Source of the DNA: Argopecten irradians
Taxonomy: Eukaryota > Mollusca > Bivalvia > Pectinida > Pectinidae
Assembly (NCBI RefSeq): GCF_041381155.1
Contig: NC_091134.1
Location: 9,332,755-9,396,754 of the forward strand
Direction: 5' to 3'
Length of the DNA stretch: 64,000 bases
This document shows, one piece after another, positions 12,940 through 25,772 of the stretch (the first letter of the stretch is position 1; every line of letters begins with the position of its first letter). Made by a program: the position numbers and the translations under genes. The notes under the pieces were generated by a model. It did not search any database, was not told where the DNA came from, and worked only from the letters and a program-made list of their open reading frames with translations.

Positions 12940-14469
12940 ATGGGGACGGACAGTTTAACTATCTCTACATAGAATGTGTGCTATAGCATATTAGACATGA
13001 AATAAAGATCAGCTCGTCAAAATTATTTCATATTGAATACGAAGATATGTTATGTCATTTACGTATAGAAGCAAATATGATATTAATGCAACAACCATTC
13101 TGTGTTTGTATGACCTGAGTATATATTGACTATAATATAAGTGGCGCATGCAAAACGTGGCAGTATTTTGAATGGTATAACATAATTAAATTGTAACCCT
13201 TTTTTGTTTTTGAATCACCTAGACTACCTTGAATGGACATGATTTTACAAACAAGTTGTTCTGTTTTCATGTATTTTGTTTATCCAGTCTTTTTATATTT
13301 CACCTTTTCATTTAAAATGCTCTACTGCATCATTAATCTTCATATATATCTTCATTTATGAGATGATTATCTGCAAAGCTCTGACATCTATATAGACCAT
13401 AGATGCCATAGCAAGATAGTTTAATTCCTATATTCACATTATCAATTCACTTTACGGTGTTTGCATTAACATTGTTTAAGCTAGATCAGGAAAACTCTTT
13501 ATCAACTACGATATAATCCACAACATGGAACAGCCGTTGTGACGGTGATCAGTCGGCGTCACCACGTCAACATTAGTGACGTCATAATGGTAATGTTTTG
13601 GGTGTCAGTTATGCCGTCATATACTTCACTTTGCCTTGGTTAGTTTATATAGTCGAAGTGACAAGAAAATGTAAATATAATTGTTTAATATTATACATTA
13701 TTTTTCAGTTACTTGAACGTGATTATGCTCCTTTAATGTTTGATTTTGTTTGACCAATTACAATAAACAAATTGATTGACTGTTTGATACCACGTGTCCA
13801 TTGTCATTCCTGGATTTTGTATAATGATGCTCTATTTCATAATGTACTAAGAAAGGAACTGAAATGTGTTATTTTGTACAACTCTAGCTGTATGCAACTA
13901 CTTAAATATGTGTTGTAACTAAAAATAAATTATAACCGGTGAAACAAAACCGGAGTTGTTACGTTTAAACGAATATATTTAAAAGTATTTAGCCAAGGGA
14001 AAATACCTATAATCTGGACATCCCTCTTCTGTCAACAAAAACAAAGAATGAGTTTCCAATCTCTATGGGTATATTTTTATGCTAATATGAAATATATGAT
14101 TCAGAACTAACAGTATATTATAATGGAAACAACGTAGTTAGCATATTGAAGTCATCTGATTCACATCGACTTCACTGATGACGTGCTTGGCACGTGTTCA
14201 GACCAAGTAACTGCTATATTAAGGACTAGCTAGGCAACGACAATAACAACACAATGGACACCAAATCGGTCAGTCTATTTATCGACATTAAAGGGATTTC
14301 CCAGTCCCTGTATGGAATCTTGTACGTAGTATGTGTATATAGTTATGAAAAACTTTTCTAGTTCGTGTATGCAACCATGTAGTAGGTGTGTATACTTATG
14401 AAGAGATTTTAACACAGAGTAGTTCAGAATCGATTTAGAACTTACTGATTTTACACGACGTCTAACATT
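12940..14469. other. intergenic spacer between copies 2 and 3
   Basis: Holds the poly-A signal of copy 2 at 13001 and AT-rich DNA with no exon. The upstream control region of copy 3 lies at about 14205-14330. Confidence 0.5.
14205..14330 (+). promoter_or_regulatory. conserved upstream block of copy 3
   Basis: GCTATATTAAGGACT at 14213-14227 is repeated exactly upstream of copy 5 (25554-25568). Looser similarity follows in both (CAATAACAA, GACACCA and a ...GGGATTTCC / GGGGCTTTCC motif). It lies 140-260 bp before the ATG at 14470. It is either a shared promoter element or simply sequence copied along with the gene. Confidence 0.4.
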
Positions 14470-15919
14470 ATGGTTACGAAAGGGGACATTACTGAGATTA
14501 AGTCATTATCTAACCCTCCTCAATTGGTCAAGAATATCCTTGTGGCTACGATGGCACTTCTGGGCGTTCCAAACGTAGAGGTAAGCATACAGTATTTCAG
14601 AATTGTGCTTGTGATGAATAGATTTACGGAATGTTAGCTTATGCAAAACGGGTGTCCAAGCTATACTGCAATATTCTATCATAGCCATGAAGTTTGATTG
14701 TTATGTAGGTGAGGCTAATTATGATTGACCGATTAACAACTCGATTAAAATAAAGATCTTAACTTTTCACTACGTTATGAAGATCTAACAGTGGCTGATA
14801 AGGGGTCATGTTCAGATGACCTTTCACCAGTTCAGATGACCTTTCACCTAGCCAATGGAAACATATGTTTGATCACATATTTATCAAGATAGTATTGTCA
14901 GCGCATATCTGATTACTTTAGCGGTAAAAAAATACTTCATTTACTTTCACGAATTTAACGATTTGGCCATAAAATGGGGGTTCTTCACGGATAAAAGTTT
15001 GGTGATCTCTTCAATATCCCGCGAAAAGAGTATACGTTATAAATAAGCCAGCATGTATCAATTATCAATTAGAACACCTACTATTTCAAACATAAATGTA
15101 TTGATAATGTGTCATTAATGAATTTTGCTTCACAATGATATTTTTTTTCTCTATACAGGATTACCGATACGTGAAAAGAGCGCTGGGCGATTACACACTT
15201 CTACAGAATATGTCAAATATAGACATTGATTCTGTATCTCAAGAGACAGCTTTAAAAGCACGTCAAATTGTAGATGGTATTACAGAGGCGGAAATCTGTA
15301 AAGTCAGTAAAGCGACAGTGTCATTTCTTAAATGGGTATGTATCTATAAAGAAAATCGAAATAAATTTACTTAACATTAAACGAAAATTAATTTGGTGTA
15401 CGGAGGGCCGTTGTTGAGGGGATTACCAGTGTCGAGCCAGTATTATTATTTTTCAATTTCCGCTGAGAACTTGATAGCAGTATATTGCATAGGGTTGGGC
15501 TTATTATGGAAACAATTTGATTAAAAGTGGACAAGCAAATTCTAAAAGAATTAAGTGGTCCAAATAATGAAGAAATTCTTAAAGATGACATTAAATCACA
15601 GATTCGGAATCTGTACAGTCATACCTAATTTTAGTTATGTTTAATTTATATCAAATCTTTATTTTCCCTTGCTTATGAAACACCCACTTAAATGCAAAGC
15701 GAAATCCACCGTTAACAATTTAACTGTTGTTAGTAAAGGCTTTTTATAAATTCCCAATATTTAACAGTTTATGCGTTAATTTTAATCATCATGTTTGTTG
15801 TTAGGAATGTTCTTAAATGTACCTAAATGTTTTGTCTGTAGGTGAACCATGTAATAGCAGAAGTTGAGAAGAGAACAGGAGATCTGAGTGTAGCAACAAA
15901 ACAAGAACCCACAGCTTGA
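14470..15919 (+). CDS. standalone dynein-stalk/MTBD-like protein, copy 3
   Basis: Exons 14470-14580 (37 codons), 15159-15335 (59 codons) and 15842-15919 (25 codons plus TGA), phase-0 introns, 121 residues. Exon 1 gives MVTKGDITEIKSLSNPPQLV..., with ITEIKSL and NPP, the signature of dynein MTBD helix H1. Exon 2 (DYRYVKRALGDYTLLQNMSN ... SKATVSFLKW) follows the dynein pattern W..KK.LGD..FL..L.NFD.D.I, then KVSKA...L.KWV. The tail, VNHVIAEVEKRTGDLSVATK followed by QEPTA, is shared with copies 4 and 5. The protein lacks the AAA ring and the full stalk, so it cannot be a motor. A soluble microtubule-lattice binder or a dominant partner of the KY-fusion protein is possible but unproven. This is the best-preserved match to dynein in the cluster. 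Confidence 0.82.
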
Positions 15920-18311
15920 CATGCAGAATAAATACCCAATGTTCAAGTCCTTTCCTTACATGCTGTGCAATAGATATAGTATGAATCGGCGTCATATGAC
16001 ATACTGAATTCAAAAACTCCATTACAATCTATTATGTTATTACTATAATTACTCTATTGTTATAAACAATTTTAAAGCAGTCTTGTCATACGGTTCTGTA
16101 TAAATTTACTGTTTTTTGTTATTATTAAATGATTTATAGTGAATTGTCTTAATGCTGCTGAGCAATCATCAACCTGGTATTTGTATAGTTGTTCTCCTAC
16201 TAACGACACATCGACATGTGCCACCCAAAACACGTTCAGTGTGATGTTCACTTATAATACCTTTAAAACCTGTAATGAGCGTCATATCTCATACTTTGAG
16301 ACTCCGATTTCGACCTATAAACTTCTCCAAAGTTTTCATCAAACTGTATGTAAATAAGTTCATACACAGTCAAGAGTATGAGAACTATTCATGGTATTCA
16401 AGTGCAACTCTATCAACGTACAAACATCGTACAATTACAGAATGTCGATGATTTTCTTCAATACGATTTGAAATATAAAATTATCAAATAATCATTTCAA
16501 ATAGACTTATCTTATTATATGTGTGTTTGTTTGATTTATTATAATAAAATGTTTAATTATTTTTGATGTCTTGTTTTCATTTTTGTCTTAGAATGTGGTG
16601 CACTATGTCCCATTATTTTTATTTGTTGAGATTCGTGATTTGTACATGTATATCTAGACATTAGATTGAATGAACGTTTGGATAAATCATGTATACCTCA
16701 AGTCTCAAAAGCATTAGCTTTCGAAAGATCCAGAAGGACTACAACTAAATGAATATTATCATCAAAGAGAATCGTCTCCAGTCTTCAACCGTACTCTGAA
16801 GCATCACAGGAACTTATTCAAGATGTTTTAAAAGTGATCGCTAAGACATATATATTAGATAATTTTGATAAATTAGATGTGACTTGAACCTTCTGAAGAT
16901 CATTTTTATATGAGGCAAGTCAGATATGGCTAAGACTGGCGATGCATATTCAAACTATATATAATGTAATAATCCGTTTTTCAGTGACACGTTCAAAAGA
17001 AAAAAATACAAGTATACTTTATATGTCCAAAATATGAGCGATATTCGTATTTAATTTTTTGAGAAGTCGTTTATACCATCAATTTACTACTGATGGCCTC
17101 ACTCGCTCAGACCAAACATTTGTACAATTTTGAATCATCACCTCATTAGGATGCTACATGAAAAAACCATGAACAATATGTATTCATAACTTTTAAACAT
17201 GTATAGTCGTTTATAGCAATACGGTCAATGTGACCTATTTTAGCTCCACCCCTCAGAGGCCCCGATGGTCAGTTCAACCACTTGTACAATTTGGAATCCT
17301 TATTTCATAAAAATGATAACAGCCAACCACTGTAGTATTGTTGATCACCATATCTACTTAATCATAATTCTTGTAAGGTATCAGAGTTTAATATGATACA
17401 TTTCCCTTTAGTGGTACATGCTGGTCATTGACATCTCTCACAAACATACCATGCGCCCAGAACATATCGTTTACATCATCTATGTCATCAAATATATGAG
17501 TCACAATGGAAATGCACTCTTGAGAGATCCTCGTTTGGTTCTACTTCAAAATATTTTTTGTAGCTTTTTAAAGGTAACTATTTTTTGTAGCTGTCGTGTG
17601 GCTGTCGTCACAGTGGAAGTCTAAAGAATTCCGAATAGTTCTTTTATACAACAGTTGGTTCTTAAATGATATTGTCAAAGTTACCAAAGGTGGGTGTCAT
17701 TGGATAACTCTTATCTTGTCTCACTAGGTTAAAAGTCATCTCACCTACACAGATGAGATGATCAAAATAAAGAAATATTTTGTCAAGATATTAACTCAAA
17801 TAGATAAGATGGTTACTTATAGAAGATTGTGTATATTAGTCCTTTGCGACATAGAAAGCCCATAACAATTTGACCCTTATTCTATCACACTCAAGGTCAT
17901 CACGCGCCTTCTACGTGGTAGATATGCTGTCACAAAGGATAAGAAAAAAAAACACTATCATGTAATGAACGGTCTGTCCGCATAAACCCCAACTTTAATG
18001 AGATTGCTGTTGCAATTTTGTTCAACTTTTTTTTAAAACTAAAACAAAATATCTAAGATATGGTTCGGAATGATATGTTCCAGAAATTTCAATAGGTGGG
18101 TATGCTGAGATAAACTCTCAGCGGAATAACTGTAGGCCCTTTTAAGAGAGAAATCCAGAGTAAAAACCAAAGACGTAGCTCATATACTGCTGTCCTGATT
18201 TATACATAAATGACGTTATTGGTCAGCGTAAAAGTTAACAGGTTAACAAGTTAACGTTAACAACATCACAGTAGAAATCTGAAGTCCGTATGATACATCG
18301 CATGAATAAGT
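15920..18311. other. intergenic spacer between copies 3 and 4
   Basis: An AATAAA lies at 15927-15932, directly after the stop of copy 3. Around 17085-17340 two diverged direct copies of a dispersed repeat occur, sharing TTGTACAATTT and GAATC...CTCAT. No coding exon was found. Confidence 0.45.
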
Positions 18312-21300
18312 ATGGAGATAAAGAAAGCTGATGTTACGGAGATAAAATCTCTATCTTCTCCTCCGATTCTGGTCATAAAGGTCCTCAAAGCTACAGTAAC
18401 ACTTCTTGGGGTAAAACATGTAGAGGTAAGTATTTTTTTTATAATGTTAAGAAATGTAAAAAAAAAATATTAAGAAATTTAATGAAATATTTCACATGGT
18501 AGCTTTTGGGTCTTAGTAAGTCAGATGAAATCCTCGATACTCCAGGGGTTACTATTATTATCGTTATACCCACCGTGGACTATATATATATAAATATATG
18601 TCAAACTGAAAGCAGTTCAAGAGAAAATAAAACTGACCAATCGCAGACCTCCGGAGACTTCCTTGGATAATAACAGAGAGCGAGGTATCACTTGAAAGCC
18701 ATACATTGTATCGTTATACAATTTTATTATCACATTACTTGTCTCATCTGTCAGAGCATGTCGTAAGTCTAAGATGAGATATAACGAAAGTGATAGTAAC
18801 CTCTAGAATATCACAAATGGTATTCTTTCTACAATTCTTATAATTTGTCAAAGTGTAAAGTGGTCGTAATGTTTGAATAACATAATAACATAATAGTTTC
18901 AGTTACAGCTGCTCACATTAAAAACGGACTGACATAAAGCAATATAGTGTATTGGTGTATTCTGAAATAAATATAGAAACATGAGTAACAGAAATGTATT
19001 ATCGATGAATAACTTTATGTAATTACTGAAAGTATAACAGTTTTGTATTGTAAGTAGCAATTATAAATGACTGTTGTCTAATGATATCATGTTTAGGTAT
19101 GTTGGCTATGAAATTATGTTTAATTTCTGTTTCTATTGTCATTGTAGGAATTCCGCTATGTTAAAAGGATAGTGAGCAGTTCAACATTTCTGCAGGACTT
19201 GTCAAAACTAGACATAGATTCTATTCCTCGTGACACCGCTTCCAGGGCTCAGTGCTTAATAGACGGTATAACTAAAGAGGAAATACGTAACGTCAATCGA
19301 GCGGCAGCGTCATTTCTTCAGTGGGTATGTATATATAATAAGTTATTAATATACCTCTACTTTATTTACACTATATAAAAGATACTTTGTTAAATTTACT
19401 AGCTCCCTGCTTTTTCCAAAAACCTCTCTCAGCTGTGTGTTAGTCATAGAACTAGCACACCTCTGGAAGCTAGCACACCCTTGTACTCGGGTATTTCCGT
19501 TTAACCAATCAGATTTGAGGTGGGCGGGACTTGTTTCCGATCACGCCATCAGTTGCTAGGTGACGTAACAATTGGACTGAGCTAGTTTCCGATCACGCCA
19601 TCTCCGTTGACGTACTCAGACGACGTTAGTATCGATCGGAAACTGTTACCGAACACGTCGCCATGTTTATCTTGTAAGTGAGAGGCTTGTGAAAAAATGT
19701 AATGGGGTCAGAGGACAATACCTTTTATACATGTATATAGGCTACCTGTAAGTGGTTAACGTCTCGGAATTTCAACAATATTTATATACAAATTCAAGTA
19801 TTTTGCCTAGTGGTATAAATGTTGAAATATCGAGAAATCATAGCGGAATCAAATTTTAACCTGCGGTTTGAATAGAAGCAAAACAAAACGGACATAGAAT
19901 CACAGTTATCATCTCAGAATAATTTGTATGTTTGAAGATAAGATTACGTAGATCGATTACAATGTAAAAGTAGGCCTATCTCAATCTCCAATGGCCATTA
20001 TTGTACGCGACAGGAATAGAGAGAACGTTAGCGTATAAAAGAAATATAGTTTTAGTCTTATCATAGCTTTTGTAGGTATCGGTATATTAAAACAGTTAAA
20101 GTATGGGATTGAGTGATATATCAAGTTTCCGGTTTCCCTCGAACTTGCCTATTTCCCTCGGCTCCGCCTCGGGAAATAGACAAGTCTCGGGAAACCAGAA
20201 ACTTGCTATATCCCTCAACCCCATACTTTAACTGTATAATTAGAAATTCAGTTTTTATGTTATCTGTATCAATGAGGTGCGTTGTGGGCGAGTGATATAT
20301 GTATATATAATGCAACAACTTTGGAAAAAAAAGATAATGTAATGATGTTGTCCATTCTCCACTGCTTAAGTGTAATATCCTGTAAGTATGCCAGTTATAT
20401 TTGAATAATATTTGGTATATTTGTACAAAGAAGCTGAAAACTAAATGCAAATAAAGAATTTGAATTTGAGTAATTAGGGGGCTCTTATACATTACCACCA
20501 GTCGGAAACGACATGGGCGACGTCGCAGAGGTCGGATGCTTTTCTCTAGGTACTCAACTTTTTCAAAATACGTCAAGTCTTTAAAATACCTGTCTCTTCA
20601 TGTAGTTAAGCATTAACATATATCAATATGTTAGAACAGAAGAATAAAGAAAAGGGTGTCATTGTCAGATGGGTTGATATCGAGTCTGTACGCAATGATT
20701 TTTTGTAATTGTTAAAATATCATATTGATATCACCTCAGCTTGAATTTTTATTAATTACACAAGCTATATACCCTACAGCTATCCGTGTTCGGGAAGACG
20801 ATTTGTACATCATTTTTATATAGGCTTAATATATTAATATATTTAGTATTTATTTAGGATTTAGAAATTGTTCATGGTTGTATTAGGGGCATTGTACTAA
20901 GAATGTTATAAACCGTGTATGCGGGGGATGGGAGCATTTAGGAATTATTTGTAAAAGGATACTAACATACATATTACATCAGTATATATTCCTTTATATT
21001 TAATCCCGTACTCGTATACAACATTTATTATGTAGATCCGTCCCGTACTCGTATACAACATTTATTATGTAGATCCGTCCCGTACTCGTATACAACATTT
21101 ATTATGTAGATCCGTGAATTTCCTTGGTTTTTAGACCGGAAAATAAAGGAAAGATATGCCTCAAAGAGTTGCGGGTAAATTATTTGTTCCATTTGAGGTT
21201 CTTTTCAGTGATTTTGTTGATGGGTTGGCTCTTTAATTTTTCACGACATACATAATTATATTTGAAACTATGTAGCAATCGAGATTCCGTTAATATTTTT

Positions 21301-21424
21301 TCTTATGATGAATATTTTTGTACACATAGCATTGTCTCTGTTTTAGGTAAAACATATATTAGCTCGGGCTGAGAAGAGAACAGGAGATCTGAGTGTAGCG
21401 ACAAAACCAGAACCCACAGCATGA
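18312..21424 (+). CDS. standalone dynein-stalk/MTBD-like protein, copy 4
   Basis: Exons 18312-18425 (38 codons), 19148-19324 (59 codons) and 21347-21424 (25 codons plus TGA), phase-0 introns, 122 residues. Exon 1 starts MEIKKADVTEIKSLSSPPIL, with the ITEIKSL..PP dynein H1 signature. Exon 2 reads EFRYVKRIVSSSTFLQDLSK ... NRAAASFLQW. The tail is VKHILARAEKRTGDLSVATK followed by PEPTA. An upstream ATG at 18302 is out of frame and closes quickly, so the ATG at 18312 was chosen by alignment to the sisters. Intron 2 is 2.0 kb, far longer than in the sisters, and holds a CpG-richer promoter-like block (about 19440-19680), a 144-bp hairpin and a 37-bp minisatellite. Confidence 0.8.
19440..19680. other. 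GC- and CpG-richer promoter-like island in intron 2 of copy 4
   Basis: Stands out from its AT-rich surroundings. It has a CCAAT-type AACCAATCAG at about 19503, a GGGCGGG box at about 19521, TGACGT-type motifs, and two exact copies of GTTTCCGATCACGCCATC (19533-19550 and 19585-19602), with GATCGGAAAC inverted nearby. No exon follows that I can support. It may be a promoter, an inserted element, or both. Confidence 0.35.
20092..20235. repeat. foldback (long hairpin) element
   Basis: ACAGTTAAAGTATGGG at 20092 and its complement ending at 20235 begin two arms of about 67 bp that meet at a GGCTCCGCC loop. The arms contain CAAGTTTCCGGTTTCC and its near-complement. The loop resembles that of the foldback at 9753 (GGCTTCGCC), but the arm sequences differ. 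Confidence 0.75.
21004..21114. repeat. minisatellite, 3 copies of 37 bp
   Basis: The unit beginning TCCCGTACTCGTATACAACA and ending TAGATCCG is repeated three times without visible change, inside intron 2 of copy 4. Confidence 0.9.
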
Positions 21425-23656
21425 CAGAAAAACAACAACATCAAACTACACAGTGTTCAAGAGATTGACCGATATGTTTTGCAATATATATTACGTGTTT
21501 TCTAAATAAATTACAAGATTATCCTAACAGACTTATATTTTGTGATATATACCAAATATTTAAAGAAAAATCAATGTAATGGAATCAGTTATGTTTTGTT
21601 ATAAAACAACTATTAATCATATACTATCATACAGGTGTGCATCATTTTACCAATTTTATTTTAATATAGTTTATCATGACTTTGACGTAAAGCCAATCAG
21701 CAATCAACATTAAAATATACGTTTATCTATGTATTCTCATCGTTAATATTAAATCAATCACACTTATTAAACAACAAAAGGATTCATATAACACATGGAA
21801 AACGGTGTTTTTCGACTAGATACTGATGTCGACCTAGAAACTTTCCCAAAGTATTTATCTATTACATACCTGTAAACCCTATTTGTTCAGAACGTTTCTT
21901 CAACTTCAAATATATTAATAGACAAAGAAGAGATATAGATTATTTGGAATGGTTGTAAGTCAATAGAATTTTTACCTAATATTTTATACTGTTTCGTTTA
22001 AGTCGATGTACTAGTATTCAAACAAGCATGTTCATTTATTTCACTTATGTTAGCAGATATTTTATAATGTTAATGTCTTGTGCTCCTTTTTCGTTTCAAA
22101 CTAGACGTTATTGATGCATCGTTTCAGAATTGAATTCAGTAATGTTTAACATTTTACAAAATATTTTATTTCTACATGCTTCTTATCTGGCGATCATGAT
22201 AAAACAAAATACATAAGTAAACATTTATTGATTACAATTTTTGTTACCTGCAGCATAGAAACACATAGCTGTAATCTTATCAAATTGTGATAATGCCTAG
22301 CTACAGCACTTTGGAAAGTAAACTTTAAAAATCAAAATGTGTTAAAGATGTTGTGACTTAGCGCACATTGATATTTTTTCAAGGTGTGTAATATGGCGCA
22401 TACAATGATTTGAGTCATTTTGTTGAACTGTTTTATCAAGCATATTAAATGCACATTAGCTCATGATAAGGATGGCATTAACCTTTAATATTTTTATTCG
22501 GAAAACTTTGTCATATTCAGTGTTGAAACAAACAAAAGTTTAGCTTTAAAAACTGATGTACATAATAGGACTGAGACCACAATTACATACTTCCGGTTTC
22601 AGTACCCACGAATGAAGTCTCTTCAGAAATGTATGTATTTTATGAAAACATGCAGCATGCCCCTGTGAACTTGGTATTTGCCAACAAATGTAATGTAGAT
22701 GTGTAGTGTACATGTCATTTTAACTGTTATAGTGTAAAATATTGAATTTTCTTATGTTTTATTGCTCCAGGATCCTGTGTAAAAAGTCTTGTTTTGACCC
22801 CAATCCATGACCCGGATGTATATAATTGGCACATGGTGACACTTGATGACAGATATCTTGAGAAAATGCCGGTCATGCTAGGTTGAAACTTTCAGAATTT
22901 GTTCCTCGGATATTGACCTTGACCAGGTTAGATGGAAACTTGTTAACGAAATTTTGGGAATTTATTATGATTTTTAACGTTAACATATAGCAGAGTTATT
23001 TGTGGTGTCGGTCCAAATGCATTTTATCTCTAAAGAACTATTTAAGTCAGTGTCACATCAAACAATTTATTTTTAAAAACAAAAAATATGCCAATATTCT
23101 AATGTGCTCCAGTGCAAAAACGTTGAGTTCTTTAGGGTGGTGTCCTATGACCATAGTTTTTCTAAAATGCACGCACATAAAAAATGCTATTGCCATTGAA
23201 AAAACCCCTCTAAATCAAATGTAAAAAATTGGGACATTTGAATCGGGTAATATGGTGAAAATTCGGGGTTCGGGTAGGATATTGGTTATTATTTGAATCT
23301 CTCAAGGAAATATATTGCCATTTTGTTAGGTGTCAGTGGAGGAAACAAATACTTAACCCATGCCGTTAAGATATTTTAAATATCATATGGAATTTATTTG
23401 AACGGAGACCGATGAAAAAGTTCAACAATTAATATTTACAAATGCCACTGTTTCTGTATCGATAAACTAAGTTAGGGCCGATCTGTTTATATTAAGTGCA
23501 GAACGTGACCCGATTCACTGCGTATGAATACAATTGGTAAACATTGGCGAACTTCTTTACATATTTCACAAAATCTCGTATCAATGTTTACAAATAACAC
23601 ATGTACGAAACAATCGGAGACATAAAGAAACAGATTTAAATTTTTAATTTGTTATT

Positions 23657-24597
23657 TACGAAAGCCGATTGGGCTCATTTTGGTAGAAGAAAATCAACAA
23701 AAAATCGCGTAATTACACGAAACTTTCGCATTATTACGCGAATCTTGTGGCGTTATAACGCGAAATTTTTGGCGTTATTAAGCGAGACTTTTAAACAATT
23801 AATATTTTGTTTTATGATGTTATACCACCCGAATTTACATAATCGGCAGTCTTTATCTTATATTTTACCGGGGCAGTATGACACCTATATGTACATTAAG
23901 CGAATCAAAGGCCTCTATTTCTCTGAAAAATGTCAATAGGATTATTTGAGGTGCTTGTTAGTAAGAAAAAGGATGGCCATACAACACTACGCTAATGAAC
24001 TCAATGTTTTGAATAGTGGAATTGAAAAGTCCAATATCGATGCGACTATGACGTTAAAACACTAATATCAAACTTATGTTTCTGAAATGATCCGAGTCCA
24101 TATGCTATACACCGATCTCCGCGTGACCATGAGATTAGTGGAAATTTTTGTCTCATACATTTGTTTTTCCAACAATAAAATGTCATAAGTTGTAACGCGA
24201 ACGTTTAAATCAAATTCATTGTACATCAATGGATTTTTTAGGAAGTATAGAAAAACTCATTAGAGTTATTTTAGCAACAGTATAGATACAAGCAAAGAGA
24301 AAATTTGCTTCTTATAAATTGTGTGTAAAATGGTAATCATAATCTATTCTAAAATGAACATGAAAATTATGTGAATATGGTAGCTTAACCCCTGAAACCA
24401 ACCCTTAACCAACCCTTAACCAACTTCATGCTTATAGATGATATGTGTATAAGTTCTTGCTCGTCCATATTAGATGTGGCTTCCGGAATCAAATGTGGCT
24501 TCCGAGGGCTCAAACAATGTAATAATATATAGCATTTTTCGCGTAATAACGCAATAGTTTTTTTCTTCTTTCAAAATTAGCCCAGTCCGCTTTCGTA
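23657..24597. mobile_element. 941-bp inverted-repeat element, TA target (mariner/Tc1-like size class)
   Basis: The left end TACGAAAGCCGATTGGGCT and the right end (inward TACGAAAGCGGACTGGGCT) match over about 27 bp with few mismatches. TA at each extremity fits a TA target duplication. Subterminal ACGCGAA / CGTTATTACGCG motifs repeat at both ends. No transposase frame was recognised, so this is a non-autonomous copy. Confidence 0.6.
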
Positions 24598-25479
24598 TTG
24601 ACTTGAATACATTAACTGATATAAAGGAACTATTTTTTCATGTCATGGAGAAAACGGCAGGATTAAGCGGCAGTCAACGGCGCGCTTTTTATGAGTGGCA
24701 TTTGTGCATGGATACACATGACGGCAGTATATTAACACACGGTAAATGATTGTATCTGTCGTTTTGATATATAAGGATTAGCCTCTTACTTTGCTTAGTT
24801 TATGAGATGATAAACCCAATGTAGCAATCGGTAAATTGTACGTAAACGCTTCTTCGAGCTCAGCATTCACAAAACTAACCCAGGACGTAGCCGGATCACA
24901 AAATCAACAACGAATCTGATTGTAACAATAAAACTACAGGAACAAAGCCGATCACATAATAAGTTTCTTATTTTCAACATGGGACAATGATGATCGTAAA
25001 ACCTACACATAGTCATCACTAACTTGTGCCACTGTAACTCTGGTATAATAAGGATTAAGGGTTGCTGATTGAAAACAACGACAATAATATGGAAAGGAAT
25101 TTCTCTCTATGATTCACGAGAGAAAAATATAAAAAGAAACAGCAAAAAATGAAATAATCTATCTGTGAAATTCCTTCTACTATGTAAATATGGTCGATGA
25201 CAAAATCTGCCTAATTTCTAGAAATTGATAACGAGCAAAATGGCAAAAAAATCGATTATAAAGAAATATCAAACTATGAAGTTAAGATCAGTTAATTCCG
25301 TCAACACATTGAGTTCTTTTAAATTCTTTATCTTCTAGTCTACTAACAACTCATTCCACACCTGGTTTAAATACAATCTCGACCTTTCTGTCATATTGTT
25401 AATATCACATATACTCATTATTCCTCCTTCAATAATTAGTTATGTCTTGAATTTCAATGGAATAAATTGGGGTATTTAA

Positions 25480-25640
25480 AAACTGAAATCCCGAGTAAAA
25501 TCCAACGACGTAGTGAGTATATTATTGTACCTGTGACGTTTTAGAAACACTACGCTATATTAAGGACTTGGTGTGATGATATAGCCAGGTAACTTCAATA
25601 ACAAAGGCTATATTCCAATAGGCCAACCTATTTGTTGACA
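25480..25640 (+). promoter_or_regulatory. upstream block of copy 5 shared with other family members
   Basis: GAAATCCCGAGTAAAATCCA and ACGACGTAG resemble the block upstream of copy 4 (18150-18180). GCTATATTAAGGACT at 25554-25568 is identical to that upstream of copy 3. It seems to combine the two upstream motifs of its neighbours. Confidence 0.4.
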
Positions 25641-25772
25641 CCAGGGGCTTTCCAAATATATACAGGTGTGTGTGTGTATATATACATGTATATATATTAT
25701 ATATAAAGATATAAAGATTAAAAATAGCAAAAGAGTGTTATATTTGAAGTTTGCTGGCCTACCCCTATAATA

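Larger units (their letters stand above)
21425..25772. other. intergenic spacer between copies 4 and 5
   Basis: 4.3 kb without a recognised exon. It contains the 941-bp inverted-repeat element at 23657-24597. The upstream block of copy 5 and a TG/TA dinucleotide tract (about 25665-25710) lie at its end. Confidence 0.5.

Noticed and set aside
24643-24750. Short plus-strand frame MEKTAGLSGSQRRAF... ending at a possible donor
   Set aside because: Only 34 codons, no downstream exon in phase was found, and no family was recognised.
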